DNA of 64,000 nt from Ruminococcus sp. (GCA_020861185.1 JAJBSV010000002.1:186001-250000); one strand, 5' to 3'; shown: positions 15,600 to 24,763, counted from the stretch's first letter. The notes: a model not told the origin generated them from the letters alone. Made by a program: numbers and translations.

Positions 15600-16685
15600 T
15601 TGAAAATGACATTCAGATGGTTCGGCAAAGACAGCGACAGCGTTACGCTCTCGCAGATTCGTCAGATTCCGAACGTAAGCGGACTTATGGGAGTCCTCGA
15701 CTACAAAGCCGCCGGCGAGGTCTGGACCGAGGAGGAAATCAAGACTTATATCGACGAGGTACATGCCGCAGGGCTTGAGTGCGAGGTTATTGAGAGCGTA
15801 AACGTCCACGAGGACATCAAGCTCGGGCTTCCCACAAGGGACAAGTACATCGAGAACTACTGCATCACAATTCGCAACCTTGCAAAATACGGTGTCAAGT
15901 GCATCGTCTATAACTTCATGCCTGTTCTTGACTGGCTGAGAACCGACCTTGCAAAACCGAATCCCGATGGCTCGACCAGCATGTATTACGACGAAGAAGA
16001 GCTTGGAAGCATGACTCCTCTCGAAATCGTTCAGAAAACCGCTGAGGACTCGAACGGCTTCACTCTCCCCGGTTGGGAGCCCGAGAGACTTGCCGACCTC
16101 GAAAAAGTTCTCAAGCAGTATGAGAGCGTCGACGAAGAACAGCTTCTTGCAAACTATAAGTACTTCCTTGAGGGAATTATCCCGACCTGCGAGGAGTGCG
16201 GAGTCGTGATGGCTTGCCATCCGGACGACCCGGGATGGAAGATTTTCGGTCTTCCGAGACTTGCCCATACTCAGGAGGGCTACGATAAGATTGTCGGTCT
16301 TGTCGACAGCCCCTGCAACACCCTTTGCCTCTGTACCGGTTCCTTGGGCTCCAACACCGAAAACGACGTCGTCTCCATCATCCGCCACTTCGGCGAGATG
16401 GGCAAGATTGGCTGTATGCATGTAAGAAATATAAAGCACCTTGGCAACGACCGCAGATTCTGCGAGACGAGTCACCTCTCCTCCGACGGCGAGCTTGACA
16501 TGTACGAGATTATGAAGGCAATCTATGAGGTCTGCCCCGACACCTATATCCGTCCCGATCACGGAAGAATGATCTGGGGTGAAACCGGCAGACCGGGATA
16601 TGGTCTCTACGACAGAGCGTTGGGCGTTTGCTACCTCAATGGTCTCTGGGAGGCTATTGACAAGAGTAAGAAGGAGTGCAAATAA
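15600..16685 (+). CDS. uxuA: Mannonate dehydratase
   Basis: A roughly 361-residue UxuA that dehydrates D-mannonate to 2-keto-3-deoxygluconate in glucuronate breakdown. Family features are the start [27 protein letters not shown], the metal ligands in [10 protein letters not shown] and [20 protein letters not shown], and the end [14 protein letters not shown] chose TTG at 15600, which gives the usual MKMTFRW start; ATG 15606 is the alternative. The start 9 bp further upstream adds atypical residues. uxuB follows after one base, so they form an operon divergent from eda-kdgK. Together the four genes turn fructuronate/mannonate into pyruvate and triose phosphate. The isomerase uxaC is not in the window. 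Confidence 0.93.
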   Translation: MKMTFRWFGKDSDSVTLSQIRQIPNVSGLMGVLDYKAAGEVWTEEEIKTYIDEVHAAGLECEVIESVNVHEDIKLGLPTRDKYIENYCITIRNLAKYGVKCIVYNFMPVLDWLRTDLAKPNPDGSTSMYYDEEELGSMTPLEIVQKTAEDSNGFTLPGWEPERLADLEKVLKQYESVDEEQLLANYKYFLEGIIPTCEECGVVMACHPDDPGWKIFGLPRLAHTQEGYDKIVGLVDSPCNTLCLCTGSLGSNTENDVVSIIRHFGEMGKIGCMHVRNIKHLGNDRRFCETSHLSSDGELDMYEIMKAIYEVCPDTYIRPDHGRMIWGETGRPGYGLYDRALGVCYLNGLWEAIDKSKKECK

Positions 16686-16686
16686 A

Positions 16687-18288
16687 ATGAAGCTTTCTTT
16701 GGATTCGCTTAAGAATACTTCCGCTTGGGGAGAAATCAGACTCCCGAAGTATGACGTTGAAAAAGTAACCGAGAACACACATAAAAACCCCGTCTGGCTT
16801 CACTTCGGTGCCGGAAACATTTTCAGAGGATTCATTGCAAGCCTGCAACAGAATCTCCTCGACAACGGTCTTTCTGAAACGGGAATCATCGCCGCAGATA
16901 CTTTTGATTATGAGATTATCGACAATATCTTCAAGGCTCACGACAATCTGACCGTCAGCGCAAGCCTGTTGCCCGACGGTTCGGTCGAGAGTGAGGTTAT
17001 CGCTTCCGTTTGTGAGGCTCTGAAAGCCGATATCACCGATGAAGCTGAGATGAAGAGATTTTACGAAATTGCGAAGAGCCCGTCACTCCAGATGATTAGC
17101 TTTACCATCACCGAGAAGGGCTATGCCGTTAAGAACACTCAGGGCGAATTCACTCCCCTTGTTCAGGCTGATATTTCGGAAGGTCCGAAGCATGCAAGAC
17201 ATGCTATGAGCTTTGTAACCGGGCTGATGCTCGAAAGATATAAAGCCGGAAAGCTCCCCGTCGCGCTTGTGAGCATGGACAACTGCTCTCATAACGGCGA
17301 GAAGCTCAAGTCTTCTGTCATGACCATTGCTAACGGCTGGGTTGAGAACGGATTTGCAGACAAGGGCTTCGTAGACTATCTTAACGACGAAAGCGTCGTC
17401 GGGTTCCCGTGGAGCATGATTGACAAAATCACTCCCCGTCCGTCTGAGAAGGTCGAGGCTATTCTCACCGATGCCGGACTCGAGGAGATGTCCCCCATCG
17501 TCACCTCGAAGAAGACATTTATCGCCCCGTTTGTCAATGCCGAGAAGCCGCAGTATCTCGTTATCGAGGACAGCTTCCCGAATTCACGCCCTCCGCTTGA
17601 AAAAGCCGGCGTATATATGACTGACAGGGACACTGTAAACAACGTCGAGCGCATGAAGGTCACCACATGTCTGAATCCTCTTCATACAGCACTTGCTGTT
17701 TACGGATGCTTGCTCGGATATACCCTTATCTGCGAAGAGATGAAGGACGAGGATCTGGTCAAGCTCGTCTGCAAGCTCGGATATGATGAGGGCTTGCCGG
17801 TTGTTACAGACCCCAAGATCCTCTCGCCAAAGGCATTTATCGACGAGGTTATAAACGAGAGACTTCCGAACCCGTTCATGCCGGATGCTCCGCAGAGAAT
17901 CGCCACCGATACTTCTCAGAAGGTTGGAATCCGCTTCGGCGAGACCATCAAGAGCTATGAGGCTAACGGAAACGTTGACAAGCTCGTTGCCGTTCCCCTT
18001 GCGATTGCAGGATGGCTCAGATACCTCTTGGGCGTTGACGACAACGGCGAGGCTATGGAGATTTCGAACGACCCGCTTAAGGATGAACTGAAAGCTACGC
18101 TTTCAGGAATCGAGCTCGGCAAGCCGGAGACCGTAGGCAACAAGCTTGACAGCATCCTCTCGAATTCCGAGATTTTCGGAACCGACTTAGTTTCGAACGG
18201 TCTTTCGAAGAAGATTACCGAGATACTCTTAAAAGAGATTTCGGGCACCGGTGCGGTCAGAGCTACTCTCAAAGAGTATCTGAACTGA
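16687..18288 (+). CDS. uxuB: Fructuronate reductase (mannitol dehydrogenase family)
   Basis: A 533-residue NAD-dependent polyol dehydrogenase-family enzyme. It begins MKLSLDSLKNTSAWGEIRLPKYDVEKV and has the nucleotide-binding segment VWLHFGAGNIFRGFIASLQQ, the signature VALVSMDNCSHNGEKLK, VGFPWSMIDKITPRP, and the catalytic-Lys region NNVERMKVTTCLNPLHTALAVYG. Together with uxuA one base upstream this identifies UxuB, which reduces D-fructuronate to D-mannonate. The start at ATG 16687 lies just after the uxuA stop; an earlier in-frame start would overlap uxuA and adds non-family residues. The last codons abut the CapA-like gene. Confidence 0.92.
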   Translation: MKLSLDSLKNTSAWGEIRLPKYDVEKVTENTHKNPVWLHFGAGNIFRGFIASLQQNLLDNGLSETGIIAADTFDYEIIDNIFKAHDNLTVSASLLPDGSVESEVIASVCEALKADITDEAEMKRFYEIAKSPSLQMISFTITEKGYAVKNTQGEFTPLVQADISEGPKHARHAMSFVTGLMLERYKAGKLPVALVSMDNCSHNGEKLKSSVMTIANGWVENGFADKGFVDYLNDESVVGFPWSMIDKITPRPSEKVEAILTDAGLEEMSPIVTSKKTFIAPFVNAEKPQYLVIEDSFPNSRPPLEKAGVYMTDRDTVNNVERMKVTTCLNPLHTALAVYGCLLGYTLICEEMKDEDLVKLVCKLGYDEGLPVVTDPKILSPKAFIDEVINERLPNPFMPDAPQRIATDTSQKVGIRFGETIKSYEANGNVDKLVAVPLAIAGWLRYLLGVDDNGEAMEISNDPLKDELKATLSGIELGKPETVGNKLDSILSNSEIFGTDLVSNGLSKKITEILLKEISGTGAVRATLKEYLN

Positions 18289-18289
18289 A

Positions 18290-19543
18290 ATGCTGAAAAG
18301 AATTTTTGCAACCCTGATGGCGGGCATACTCTTGATGACCGCCGTCGGGTGCGCACAGTTGGTTGAAAGCGACCCGTCGGAAACAGAGACCGAAGTGACA
18401 GAGGCTACAACCGTAGCAACAGAAGCTACCACTGAGCCGACCACCGTCACGACCGAGGCGACGACTGTTACGACAGAAGAGACTGTCACGACAGAAGAGC
18501 CGGACATAAGAACTGTAACCCTTCTCTGCACCGGCGACAACCTTATACACTCTTCCATCTACAATCAGGCACACAGAAGAGCGAAGGCGAACGGCGACGA
18601 GGATGGATATGACTTCGACTATGTTTATGAGAAGATAGAGAGCTACCTCGAGGACGTCGACCTTGCAATCCTGAATCAGGAGACTATCGTCACCGACGAA
18701 TTAGAACCGAGCGATTATCCGAATTTCTGCTCTCCGGGAGACTTGGGGAGGAAGATGGTAGACCTCGGATTCAACGTCATCTCGATATGCAATAATCACG
18801 TTCTTGACAGAGGCGAAGAAGGTCTTTTGGCAACTCTTGATTTCTGGAAAGAGCAGGATGTCATCTGCTACGGTGCTTACGAGAGCGAAGAGGACATGAA
18901 TAATATCCGCACTACCGAGATTAACGGCATCACGTTTGCTTTCTTAGGCTATACCGAGCACACAAACGGGCTCTATCTCCCGTCGGACACCGAATGCTGG
19001 ATTATAAGAATCACAAATGCGAATATGGACCTGATTGAAGAGCAGGTCAGGTATGCCGACAGCATTGCGGATGTGGTTGTTGTGTCTGTTCACTACGGCA
19101 CGGAGGTGTCGAACGAGCTCTCAACACTTCAGAAGACCTTTACGCCAAACCTCGTTGAATGGGGCGCAGACCTCATCATCGGAACTCAAGCGCACACCGT
19201 CGAGACTATGGAATACATAGACAAGCCCGACGACGGACAGGCATTCGTCTTCTATGGACTCGGGAACCTCGTCTCCGCCATGGCTGACCCGCTTGCGATG
19301 GTCGGGATTTTAGGCAAATTAGAAATCGCCAAAAATATGGACACCGGAGAAGTGACCATCGAGAACGTCAAGGCGATTCCGATTATCACCCAGTACGGCT
19401 ATAACTACTCGAATATTCACATCGAGCCGTATGCTACTTATACCGACGACCTGCTGTCGTCGCACGGGTGCTCGGGATTCACTCAGGACACTATCGACAA
19501 AGTCCTGAGCTACATCCCCGACGAATTTCTCTCGATAGAATAA
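18290..19543 (+). CDS. CapA-family lipoprotein (PGA_cap metallophosphoesterase fold)
   Basis: A 417-residue protein with signal peptide and lipobox LLMTAVGC, then a Thr/Glu-rich linker of about 45 residues (EATTVATEATTEPTTVTTEA). The CapA/PgsA-type domain from about residue 78 shows CTGDNLIH, DLAILNQETIV, CNNHVLDRGEEG, VSVHYGTE, LIIGTQAHTVETME and FVFYGLGNLVSAM. The fold is related to calcineurin-like phosphoesterases, and the Asp/Asn/His residues are placed to bind metals. CapA proteins take part in poly-gamma-glutamate or other capsule work, but many clostridial members have no known substrate. It starts one base after uxuB, so it is co-transcribed with sugar-acid catabolism, an unusual partner suggesting a surface polymer role. 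Confidence 0.85.
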   Translation: MLKRIFATLMAGILLMTAVGCAQLVESDPSETETEVTEATTVATEATTEPTTVTTEATTVTTEETVTTEEPDIRTVTLLCTGDNLIHSSIYNQAHRRAKANGDEDGYDFDYVYEKIESYLEDVDLAILNQETIVTDELEPSDYPNFCSPGDLGRKMVDLGFNVISICNNHVLDRGEEGLLATLDFWKEQDVICYGAYESEEDMNNIRTTEINGITFAFLGYTEHTNGLYLPSDTECWIIRITNANMDLIEEQVRYADSIADVVVVSVHYGTEVSNELSTLQKTFTPNLVEWGADLIIGTQAHTVETMEYIDKPDDGQAFVFYGLGNLVSAMADPLAMVGILGKLEIAKNMDTGEVTIENVKAIPIITQYGYNYSNIHIEPYATYTDDLLSSHGCSGFTQDTIDKVLSYIPDEFLSIE

Positions 19544-19585
19544 CACCAAAATATAATCATTTATCAGGAAAGGAAGATGTAACAA

Positions 19586-21925
19586 ATGAAATTTGCAGAC
19601 GGATATTGGCTTAATCAGGTCGGGTATTCGGTAAACTACGCCAATCAGGCTTATGAGGTTGACGAAATCCCGAACGGTGTCAAAATCTTGGCTACGAATA
19701 CTAAAATCTGGAATAGAGGACAGACCCTCGGAGGACCTACCCTCGAGCTTGAAATCACCTCCACCATGGAGAACGTTATCAAGGTCTCGGTTGTCCATTA
19801 CAAGGGAACCCTCGACGATTCTCCGAAATTCGAGCTTAACGAGGACACAGGCTTCAAGCCCGTTGTCGAGAACGGCGAAAAGTGCGCCACTATCACAAGC
19901 GGCAACACCAAAGTTGTTATTAACAAAGAAAACTGGGGCATCGAGTATTACTATGGCGACAAGCATCTGACCGGCGGAAGCTACAGGGCATTAAGCTACA
20001 TCACCGAGCAGAACAGCCGTGCCGAGAAGAGGCTTGGGACCCACATTGACGACACATTCTGGACCTATCCCGCAGACCCGCACACATCCTATATCCGCGA
20101 ACAGCTCACGCTCGACGTCGGAGAGTATGTCTACGGCTTCGGCGAGAAGTTCACCCCGTTTGTAAAGAACGGTCAGACCGTTCAGGTCTGGAACTCCGAC
20201 GGCGGAACCTGCTCGGATCAGTCATACAAGTCGATTCCGTTTTATGTTTCTTCGAACAGCTACGGCGTATTCGTGAATTCTTCGGACAACGTTTCGTTTG
20301 AAGTCGCTTCCGATACCGTTTCGAAAGTCTCCATCACCATCCCCGGCGAGAGCCTTGAGTACTTTGTAATCGGCGGCGAAAACCTCGAAGAAGTTCTTTC
20401 TAACTACACCACCCTAACCGGCAAGCCGGCACTTCCTCCGGCTTATACCTTCGGTCTCTGGCTCACAACTTCGTTCACAACTCAGTATGACGAGGCTACT
20501 ATAACCTCGTTTATCGACGGCATGGCTGAGAGGGATATTCCCCTTTCCGTCTTCCACTTTGACTGCTTCTGGATGAAGGAGTATGAGTGGTGCAACTTCG
20601 AGTGGGATTTGAAGCAGTTCCCCGACCCGCCGGCAATGCTAAAGAGACTTCACGACGACAAGGGACTCAAGACCTGCGTATGGATCAACCCCTATATCTC
20701 CCAGCGTTCGAAGCTCTTTGACGAGGGCGTCGAAAATGACTACTTCATCCTGAACCCCGACGGCTCCGTCTTCCAGTGCGACATGTGGCAGCCGGGAATG
20801 GCTATCGTCGACTTCACGAATCCCGAGGCTTGCGAGTGGTATGCTTCGAAGCTTCGTGTGCTCTGCGAGATGGGCGTTGACTGCTTCAAGACCGACTTCG
20901 GCGAGAGAATCCCGACCGAATGTGTCTACTACAACGGCGCAGACCCGATCAAGATGCACAACTATTACACTTATCTTTATAACAAGACCGTTTTCAACGT
21001 TCTGAAAGATTACTATGGCGAGAACAAGGCTTGCCTCTTTGCAAGAAGCGCAACCGCCGGCTCACAGCAGTTCCCTGTTCACTGGGGCGGCGACTGCTCA
21101 GCTGAGTACAGCTCGATGGCTGAGACCCTCAGAGGCGGACTTTCACTTTCGCTCTCCGGTTTCGGATTCTTCTCGCACGATATCTCAGGCTTTGAGCAGA
21201 CTGCAACCCCCGACATCTACAAGCGTTGGTGCGCCTTCGGACTTCTCTCGACCCACTCAAGACTTCACGGAAACAGCTCCTACCGTGTTCCGTGGCTCTT
21301 TGACGACGAGGCCTGCGATGTCCTCGGCTTCTTCACAAAACTCAAGGGCAAGCTTATGCCATACATCTTCTCTCAGGCTGTCAAGACGCATAAGATTGGC
21401 GTTCCGATGATGAGAGCGATGGTTATGGACTATGCTGACGACCCGACCTGCAGAACTCTTGACATGCAGTACATGCTCGGCGACAACCTCCTCTGCGCTC
21501 CTATCATGAACGACAGAAGCGAGGCGCTCTGGTATCTCCCCGCAGGAAAGTGGACCGACGTCATCACTGGCGAGGTTTACGAAGGCGAGAAGTGGCACCG
21601 TGAAAATATGGACTACTTCCACATGCCGGTTCTTGCGAAGCCGAACTCCATCATCGTCTGGGGCGATTTCAAGAGAGACTTCGAATATGACTATCTCAAG
21701 AACGCCGAAGTCGTTATCTACGAGCTCGACGACGGCAAGTCTGCAAGTGCGGTAGTCTATGATAAAGACGCTGTTAAGATTGCTGAAATCACGGCGACAC
21801 GTTCCGGCAATACAGTAACCGTCAGCTATGACAAATGCGACTGCGACTTCACCGTCAAGCTGAGTAACACTGACAAGGCTGTCTCCTGCCCTGCCGGTTC
21901 TACCTCAGTTACTATCGAGCTTTAA
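19586..21925 (+). CDS. yicI: GH31 alpha-xylosidase (YicI-like)
   Basis: A 779-residue cytosolic glycoside hydrolase 31 with no signal peptide. The N-terminal galactose-mutarotase-like beta-sandwich (about 1-250) is followed by the (beta/alpha)8 barrel. The nucleophile Asp sits in CFKTDFGERIP, the acid/base Asp in HWGGDCSAEYSSM, and FHFDCFWMKEYEWCNFEWD is the YicI-type substrate loop. It removes alpha-linked xylose from the non-reducing ends of xyloglucan oligosaccharides such as isoprimeverose. The AGGAAAGGAAG ribosome binding site and 42-bp spacing place it in the uxuA operon. With uxuAB and the GH10 gene it suggests use of hemicellulose fragments taken up by the cell. Confidence 0.93.
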   Translation: MKFADGYWLNQVGYSVNYANQAYEVDEIPNGVKILATNTKIWNRGQTLGGPTLELEITSTMENVIKVSVVHYKGTLDDSPKFELNEDTGFKPVVENGEKCATITSGNTKVVINKENWGIEYYYGDKHLTGGSYRALSYITEQNSRAEKRLGTHIDDTFWTYPADPHTSYIREQLTLDVGEYVYGFGEKFTPFVKNGQTVQVWNSDGGTCSDQSYKSIPFYVSSNSYGVFVNSSDNVSFEVASDTVSKVSITIPGESLEYFVIGGENLEEVLSNYTTLTGKPALPPAYTFGLWLTTSFTTQYDEATITSFIDGMAERDIPLSVFHFDCFWMKEYEWCNFEWDLKQFPDPPAMLKRLHDDKGLKTCVWINPYISQRSKLFDEGVENDYFILNPDGSVFQCDMWQPGMAIVDFTNPEACEWYASKLRVLCEMGVDCFKTDFGERIPTECVYYNGADPIKMHNYYTYLYNKTVFNVLKDYYGENKACLFARSATAGSQQFPVHWGGDCSAEYSSMAETLRGGLSLSLSGFGFFSHDISGFEQTATPDIYKRWCAFGLLSTHSRLHGNSSYRVPWLFDDEACDVLGFFTKLKGKLMPYIFSQAVKTHKIGVPMMRAMVMDYADDPTCRTLDMQYMLGDNLLCAPIMNDRSEALWYLPAGKWTDVITGEVYEGEKWHRENMDYFHMPVLAKPNSIIVWGDFKRDFEYDYLKNAEVVIYELDDGKSASAVVYDKDAVKIAEITATRSGNTVTVSYDKCDCDFTVKLSNTDKAVSCPAGSTSVTIEL

Positions 21926-21927
21926 TC

Positions 21928-22236
21928 ATGTCGAGCTTTGATATAATCTACGAGACTGTAAAACTTATTCCCAAAGGAAAAGTGGCTACCTATGGACAGG
22001 TAGCCACTCTTTCGGGTAATCCGAAATGGTCTCGTGTTGTAGGATATGCCCTCCACCGCAACCCCGAGCCGGGAGTTATCCCCTGCCACCGTGTCGTCAT
22101 GAAAGACGGCTCTTTGACACCGGCATTTGCCTTTGGCGGGGAGAACAGGCAGAGGGAATTACTTAAAAGCGAGGGTGTGGAGTTTTTGGAGGATGGTAGG
22201 GTGGATATAGAAAGGTTCAGGTGGCGAAATTTGTAG
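21928..22236 (+). CDS. Short MGMT-family alkyltransferase-like protein
   Basis: A 102-residue protein equal to the C-terminal DNA-binding/active-site domain of O6-alkylguanine-DNA alkyltransferase, with no N-terminal domain. It has the helix-turn-helix PKGKVATYGQVATLSGNPKWSRVVGYALHRNP and the motif IPCHRVV. The cysteine acceptor is kept, unlike Atl-type proteins, which carry Trp at this place. It may therefore still transfer alkyl groups, or flag damage for excision repair. It starts 2 bp after the alpha-xylosidase stop. Its own TAG stop is the TAG inside a dispersed palindromic repeat, so the repeat defines its C-terminus. Confidence 0.85.
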   Translation: MSSFDIIYETVKLIPKGKVATYGQVATLSGNPKWSRVVGYALHRNPEPGVIPCHRVVMKDGSLTPAFAFGGENRQRELLKSEGVEFLEDGRVDIERFRWRNL

Positions 22237-22300
22237 GGGCGGATATTATCCGCCCGAAACAGAACCGCCGGACAACGGGCGGATGATATCCGCCCCTACA
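22232..22300. repeat. Pair of inverted palindromic repeats (GGGCGGAT family) between convergent genes
   Basis: Two 25-bp units face each other: TGTAGGGGCGGATATTATCC... (22232-22256) and its near-exact inverse (22276-22300). Each is itself a near-perfect palindrome (GGGCGGATATTATCCGCCC). The TAG in TGTAGGGG is the stop codon of both flanking genes, MGMT on plus and NUDIX on minus. A third copy lies at 63771-63795. Confidence 0.92.
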
Positions 22301-22763
22301 TCTGAACCCCATTCAACGCGACCTCCGCTAACCTATCCCCTTCATACCTGAGCTTCAGTGAGAAGAAGGGCTCGTCGCTGTCGAGTAGTTCAAAGAATAT
22401 CTTATCGCCTTCCCAGATGGGAAGGTTTTTTATTTCCGATTTTTTCACCCATTCGAGGTCGCCCTCATTGCAATCAAGGCTTAATTCGCCCTCGTAATCG
22501 GTGCAGGTGAATAAGTGCATTTGCTCGTCATAAGAGTCGTCGGTGACGAAAGTAACTATGCCACGGTATCTTGGATTCACGAGAGTGACGCCGGTCTCTT
22601 CATAGGCTTCGCGGATGACGCAGTCATAGGGCGACTCGCCGAACTCAAAATGCCCACCGATGCCAATCCACTTGTCGTGGTTCATATCGTTTTTCTTCTT
22701 GACACGGTGCATCATTAGGTATGCGTCGTCTTTTTCTATGTAACAAAGAGTAGAGTTGTCCAT
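22296..22763 (-). CDS. NUDIX hydrolase, MutT/8-oxo-dGTPase-like
   Basis: A 155-residue Nudix protein beginning MDNSTLCYIEKDDAYLMMHRVKKKNDMNHDKWIGIGGHFE. The Nudix box is complete: GHFEFGESPYDCVIREAYEETGV, matching GX5EX7REUXEEXGU, with the REAYEE carboxylates binding Mg2+. Size and start resemble 8-oxo-dGTP diphosphatases that clean oxidised nucleotides, but Nudix substrate choice cannot be read from the box alone. The gene is convergent with MGMT and its TAG stop lies in the second copy of the palindromic repeat. The M23 gene is divergent on the other side. Confidence 0.88.
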   Translation of the reverse strand: MDNSTLCYIEKDDAYLMMHRVKKKNDMNHDKWIGIGGHFEFGESPYDCVIREAYEETGVTLVNPRYRGIVTFVTDDSYDEQMHLFTCTDYEGELSLDCNEGDLEWVKKSEIKNLPIWEGDKIFFELLDSDEPFFSLKLRYEGDRLAEVALNGVQM

Positions 22764-22851
22764 GTATGTCCTCCATGTATATTTCCAAAAAATCTGTTAA
22801 TACTTAGCTTTAAAGAACGCCCGAACGGGCAGAAAGCGAGTGCAAGTTAGT

Positions 22852-23565
22852 ATGAATGATAAAGTCAAGAAGAGTCTTAAATCGAGCGGGGTGTACATTG
22901 CTCTTTGCGTGGGGATTCTGGCGGTCGGCGTGGCGACGGCTGTTGGTTACCGGACGGCGGTGGGGTCTCTGACAGAGACGCTTATCCCCGACGTAAGCGA
23001 CACGCTTGAGCTCCCCGACCTTGACGACTACGAAACGGTCGACTCGATTGTGACCGATGCCGTAAAATCGGATGAAGCGGTAATCGAAGACGACGACGCT
23101 TCGGAAGTGACCGCCGCCGACATCACCGAAGAGTTAGAGACGCTTTTCTATGAGGAGGCAAAAATGCTGCCGGTGTCGGGAGAAATCCTGACGGAATACT
23201 CGTGGGGAGAGCTTGTGAAGATGACGGGGAGCGTCTGGAAGACCCATGACGGAATCGACATCTCAGCCCCGGAAGGCACGGCAGTCAAGTCGATGACCTC
23301 GGGAACCGTTACCGACATCTATAACGACACCCTCTGGGGCAACTGCGTCGTCATCGACCACGGCGACACGGTTATAGGCTACTATTGCGGTCTGGGCGAT
23401 GATATCTCCGTAAGCGTCGGCGATAAAGTGGCATCCGGGACGGTTATCGGAACGGTCGGAAATACGGCGGATATAGAATCGGATCTTGAATCGCATCTGC
23501 ACTTTGCTCTCAAATACGAGGGCACATGGATTGACCCGATTTCCTATATCGAGCCTGTGAAATAA
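22852..23565 (+). CDS. Membrane-anchored M23 (LytM) peptidase-like protein, SpoIIQ candidate
   Basis: A 237-residue protein with one N-terminal membrane anchor (VYIALCVGILAVGVATAVGY, about 14-33). An acidic stalk of about 80 residues follows, then an M23 domain: LPVSGEILTEYSWGELVKM, THDGIDISAPEGTAVKSMTSGTVTDIY, and SHLHFAL at the end. The zinc ligands His and Asp of HDGID and the His of HLHF are present, so the enzyme may cut peptidoglycan peptides. Architecture and the TGSVWKTHDGIDI segment recall clostridial SpoIIQ, the forespore protein of the engulfment channel. I chose ATG 22852 over an earlier in-frame start that adds four residues. The SpoIIQ role is inference only. Confidence 0.82.
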   Translation: MNDKVKKSLKSSGVYIALCVGILAVGVATAVGYRTAVGSLTETLIPDVSDTLELPDLDDYETVDSIVTDAVKSDEAVIEDDDASEVTAADITEELETLFYEEAKMLPVSGEILTEYSWGELVKMTGSVWKTHDGIDISAPEGTAVKSMTSGTVTDIYNDTLWGNCVVIDHGDTVIGYYCGLGDDISVSVGDKVASGTVIGTVGNTADIESDLESHLHFALKYEGTWIDPISYIEPVK

Positions 23566-23581
23566 TCGGGCTCTACAAATA

Positions 23582-23613
23582 CGCAGTGCATCTTGATCGG
23601 TGCACTGCGCTTT
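23582..23613 (+). terminator. Terminator after the M23 gene
   Basis: CGCAGTGCA (23582-23590) pairs perfectly with TGCACTGCG (23601-23609) and is followed by CTTTGATTTT. Confidence 0.85.
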
Positions 23614-23620
23614 GATTTTA

Positions 23621-23896
23621 TCAACCCTTCAAGCCTTTCGCTTGGCGAACTATGTCCTCGACAACTATGTCATAGATTTCCCCGAGAGTGGAGCAATATT
23701 CGAGAACCTTCCAAGGCTCGTTTGTGTGGTAGTGAATCTTGATGGTTTCCTCGTCGCCGTATGCCAAGAGGCAATCGCCCTTGAAATGCTCGACAAAGTA
23801 GTCGTCAATTTCGTCCTCGTCAAGATTTTCGCCGTCGATGAGGAGCTGGGTGTCATACCTGAATTCTATCTCTTCACTGTTAAGCTGTTCGTCCAT
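23621..23896 (-). CDS. Stand-alone FakA C-terminal (Dak1_2-like) domain protein
   Basis: A 91-residue acidic protein: FRYDTQLLIDGENLDEDEIDDYFVEHFKGDCLLAYGDEETIKIHYHTNEPWKVLEYCSTLGEIYDIVVEDI. The pattern GD..LVYGDE..IKIHxHTNxPxxVLEY is that of the C-terminal domain of the fatty-acid kinase FakA (YloV), which follows the Dak kinase and linker domains in a protein of about 550 residues. Here it stands alone, without kinase domains in the neighbourhood. It could be a decayed remnant or a free-standing partner of FakA/DegV proteins; two DegV-family genes lie at 45.5-48 kb. It is 15 bp downstream of the ArsP_2-type transporter gene, so the two are probably co-transcribed. Confidence 0.72.
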   Translation of the reverse strand: MDEQLNSEEIEFRYDTQLLIDGENLDEDEIDDYFVEHFKGDCLLAYGDEETIKIHYHTNEPWKVLEYCSTLGEIYDIVVEDIVRQAKGLKG

Positions 23897-23911
23897 TGTG
23901 AACCTCCTATT

Positions 23912-24763
23912 TTACATTACAAGATTTATTATCATTCCGCTGAATGCACCTATCAGGTACAGAAGCAGAAGGATTGCTATGTTTTCTTTGAGTCTCTTGT
24001 TTGTCTTGAAGAGAACCACGATTCCAAGACCCGCTCCGGTCGAGAGCCCCGCAACTACCGAACCGAAGGAAAGACCGCCTGCGGCATACAAATTGGTAAG
24101 AAGCACCGATGCGGCGCAGTTCGGGATGAGCCCTATAAGAGCCGCCAGAAACGGCTGGAAGATGCTGTCGGTCATTAAGATGCTTCCGAGCCTGTCCTCT
24201 CCAAGAAGTTCGATTGCGAAGCCCAAGACAAGCGACGTTATGAATAAGAATATGAAAATCTGGACAGTGTGCTTCAAGGCGGAATAGACCACTCCGTGCT
24301 CCTCACATCCGCAACCCTCGCAGAGGTCGCGATAGGGCTCCTCTTCCTCGTTGCCTTTCCTATGGAAGAACCGGAGTATTGTGTCTATAAGAAGCCCCGC
24401 AAGAATCGCTATTATCAGCTTTGCCAGGATAAGCTTTCCGACGTCGGCGGCGTTTCCTCCGGACAAAAGAATCGGGATTGCTTCATCGCTCGTGGCGATG
24501 TAGACCGCCATCAGAGTGCCAAGGCTCACGAGCCTGCCCGAGAAAAGATTTGTTACGGCAACGGAAAATCCGCACTGCGGCACACAGCCGATTATCGCTC
24601 CGCCAATCGGTCCGAACGGTCCCATCTTGCGAAGAGAATTTGCAAGCTTGTCGCTCGCCCTGTGCTCCAAAAATTCTATCAGTAAGTACGCACCGAACAG
24701 AAACGGAAGCATTTTCGCCGTGTCTATGAGCGCGTCCAAAACTACATCTATAACTAAATCCAT
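23912..24763 (-). CDS. Putative manganese/arsenic-type permease (ArsP_2 family)
   Basis: A 283-residue polytopic membrane protein with eight to ten hydrophobic segments in two related halves. The first half has GPFGPIGGAIIGCVPQCGFSVAVTNLFSGRLVSLGTLMAVYIATSDEAIPIL and the second LIGLIPNCAASVLLTNLYAAGGLSFGSVVAGLSTGAGLG. The paired GxxPxCxxS motifs in re-entrant-type loops are typical of the family annotated as putative manganese transporter or arsenic efflux. A central cytoplasmic loop holds Cys and His residues (CEGCGCEEHG) that may bind metal. The transported ion is not established. Expression runs with the small FakA-like gene downstream. Confidence 0.78.
   Translation of the reverse strand: MDLVIDVVLDALIDTAKMLPFLFGAYLLIEFLEHRASDKLANSLRKMGPFGPIGGAIIGCVPQCGFSVAVTNLFSGRLVSLGTLMAVYIATSDEAIPILLSGGNAADVGKLILAKLIIAILAGLLIDTILRFFHRKGNEEEEPYRDLCEGCGCEEHGVVYSALKHTVQIFIFLFITSLVLGFAIELLGEDRLGSILMTDSIFQPFLAALIGLIPNCAASVLLTNLYAAGGLSFGSVVAGLSTGAGLGIVVLFKTNKRLKENIAILLLLYLIGAFSGMIINLVM

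Noticed and set aside
15399-16778. 459-residue minus-strand frame opposite uxuA
   Set aside because: It is an antisense shadow of uxuA, lacks its own SD, and its product resembles no protein family.
23600-24178. 192-residue plus-strand frame over the FakA-like and permease genes
   Set aside because: It crosses two minus-strand genes and their intergenic gap without a ribosome binding site.
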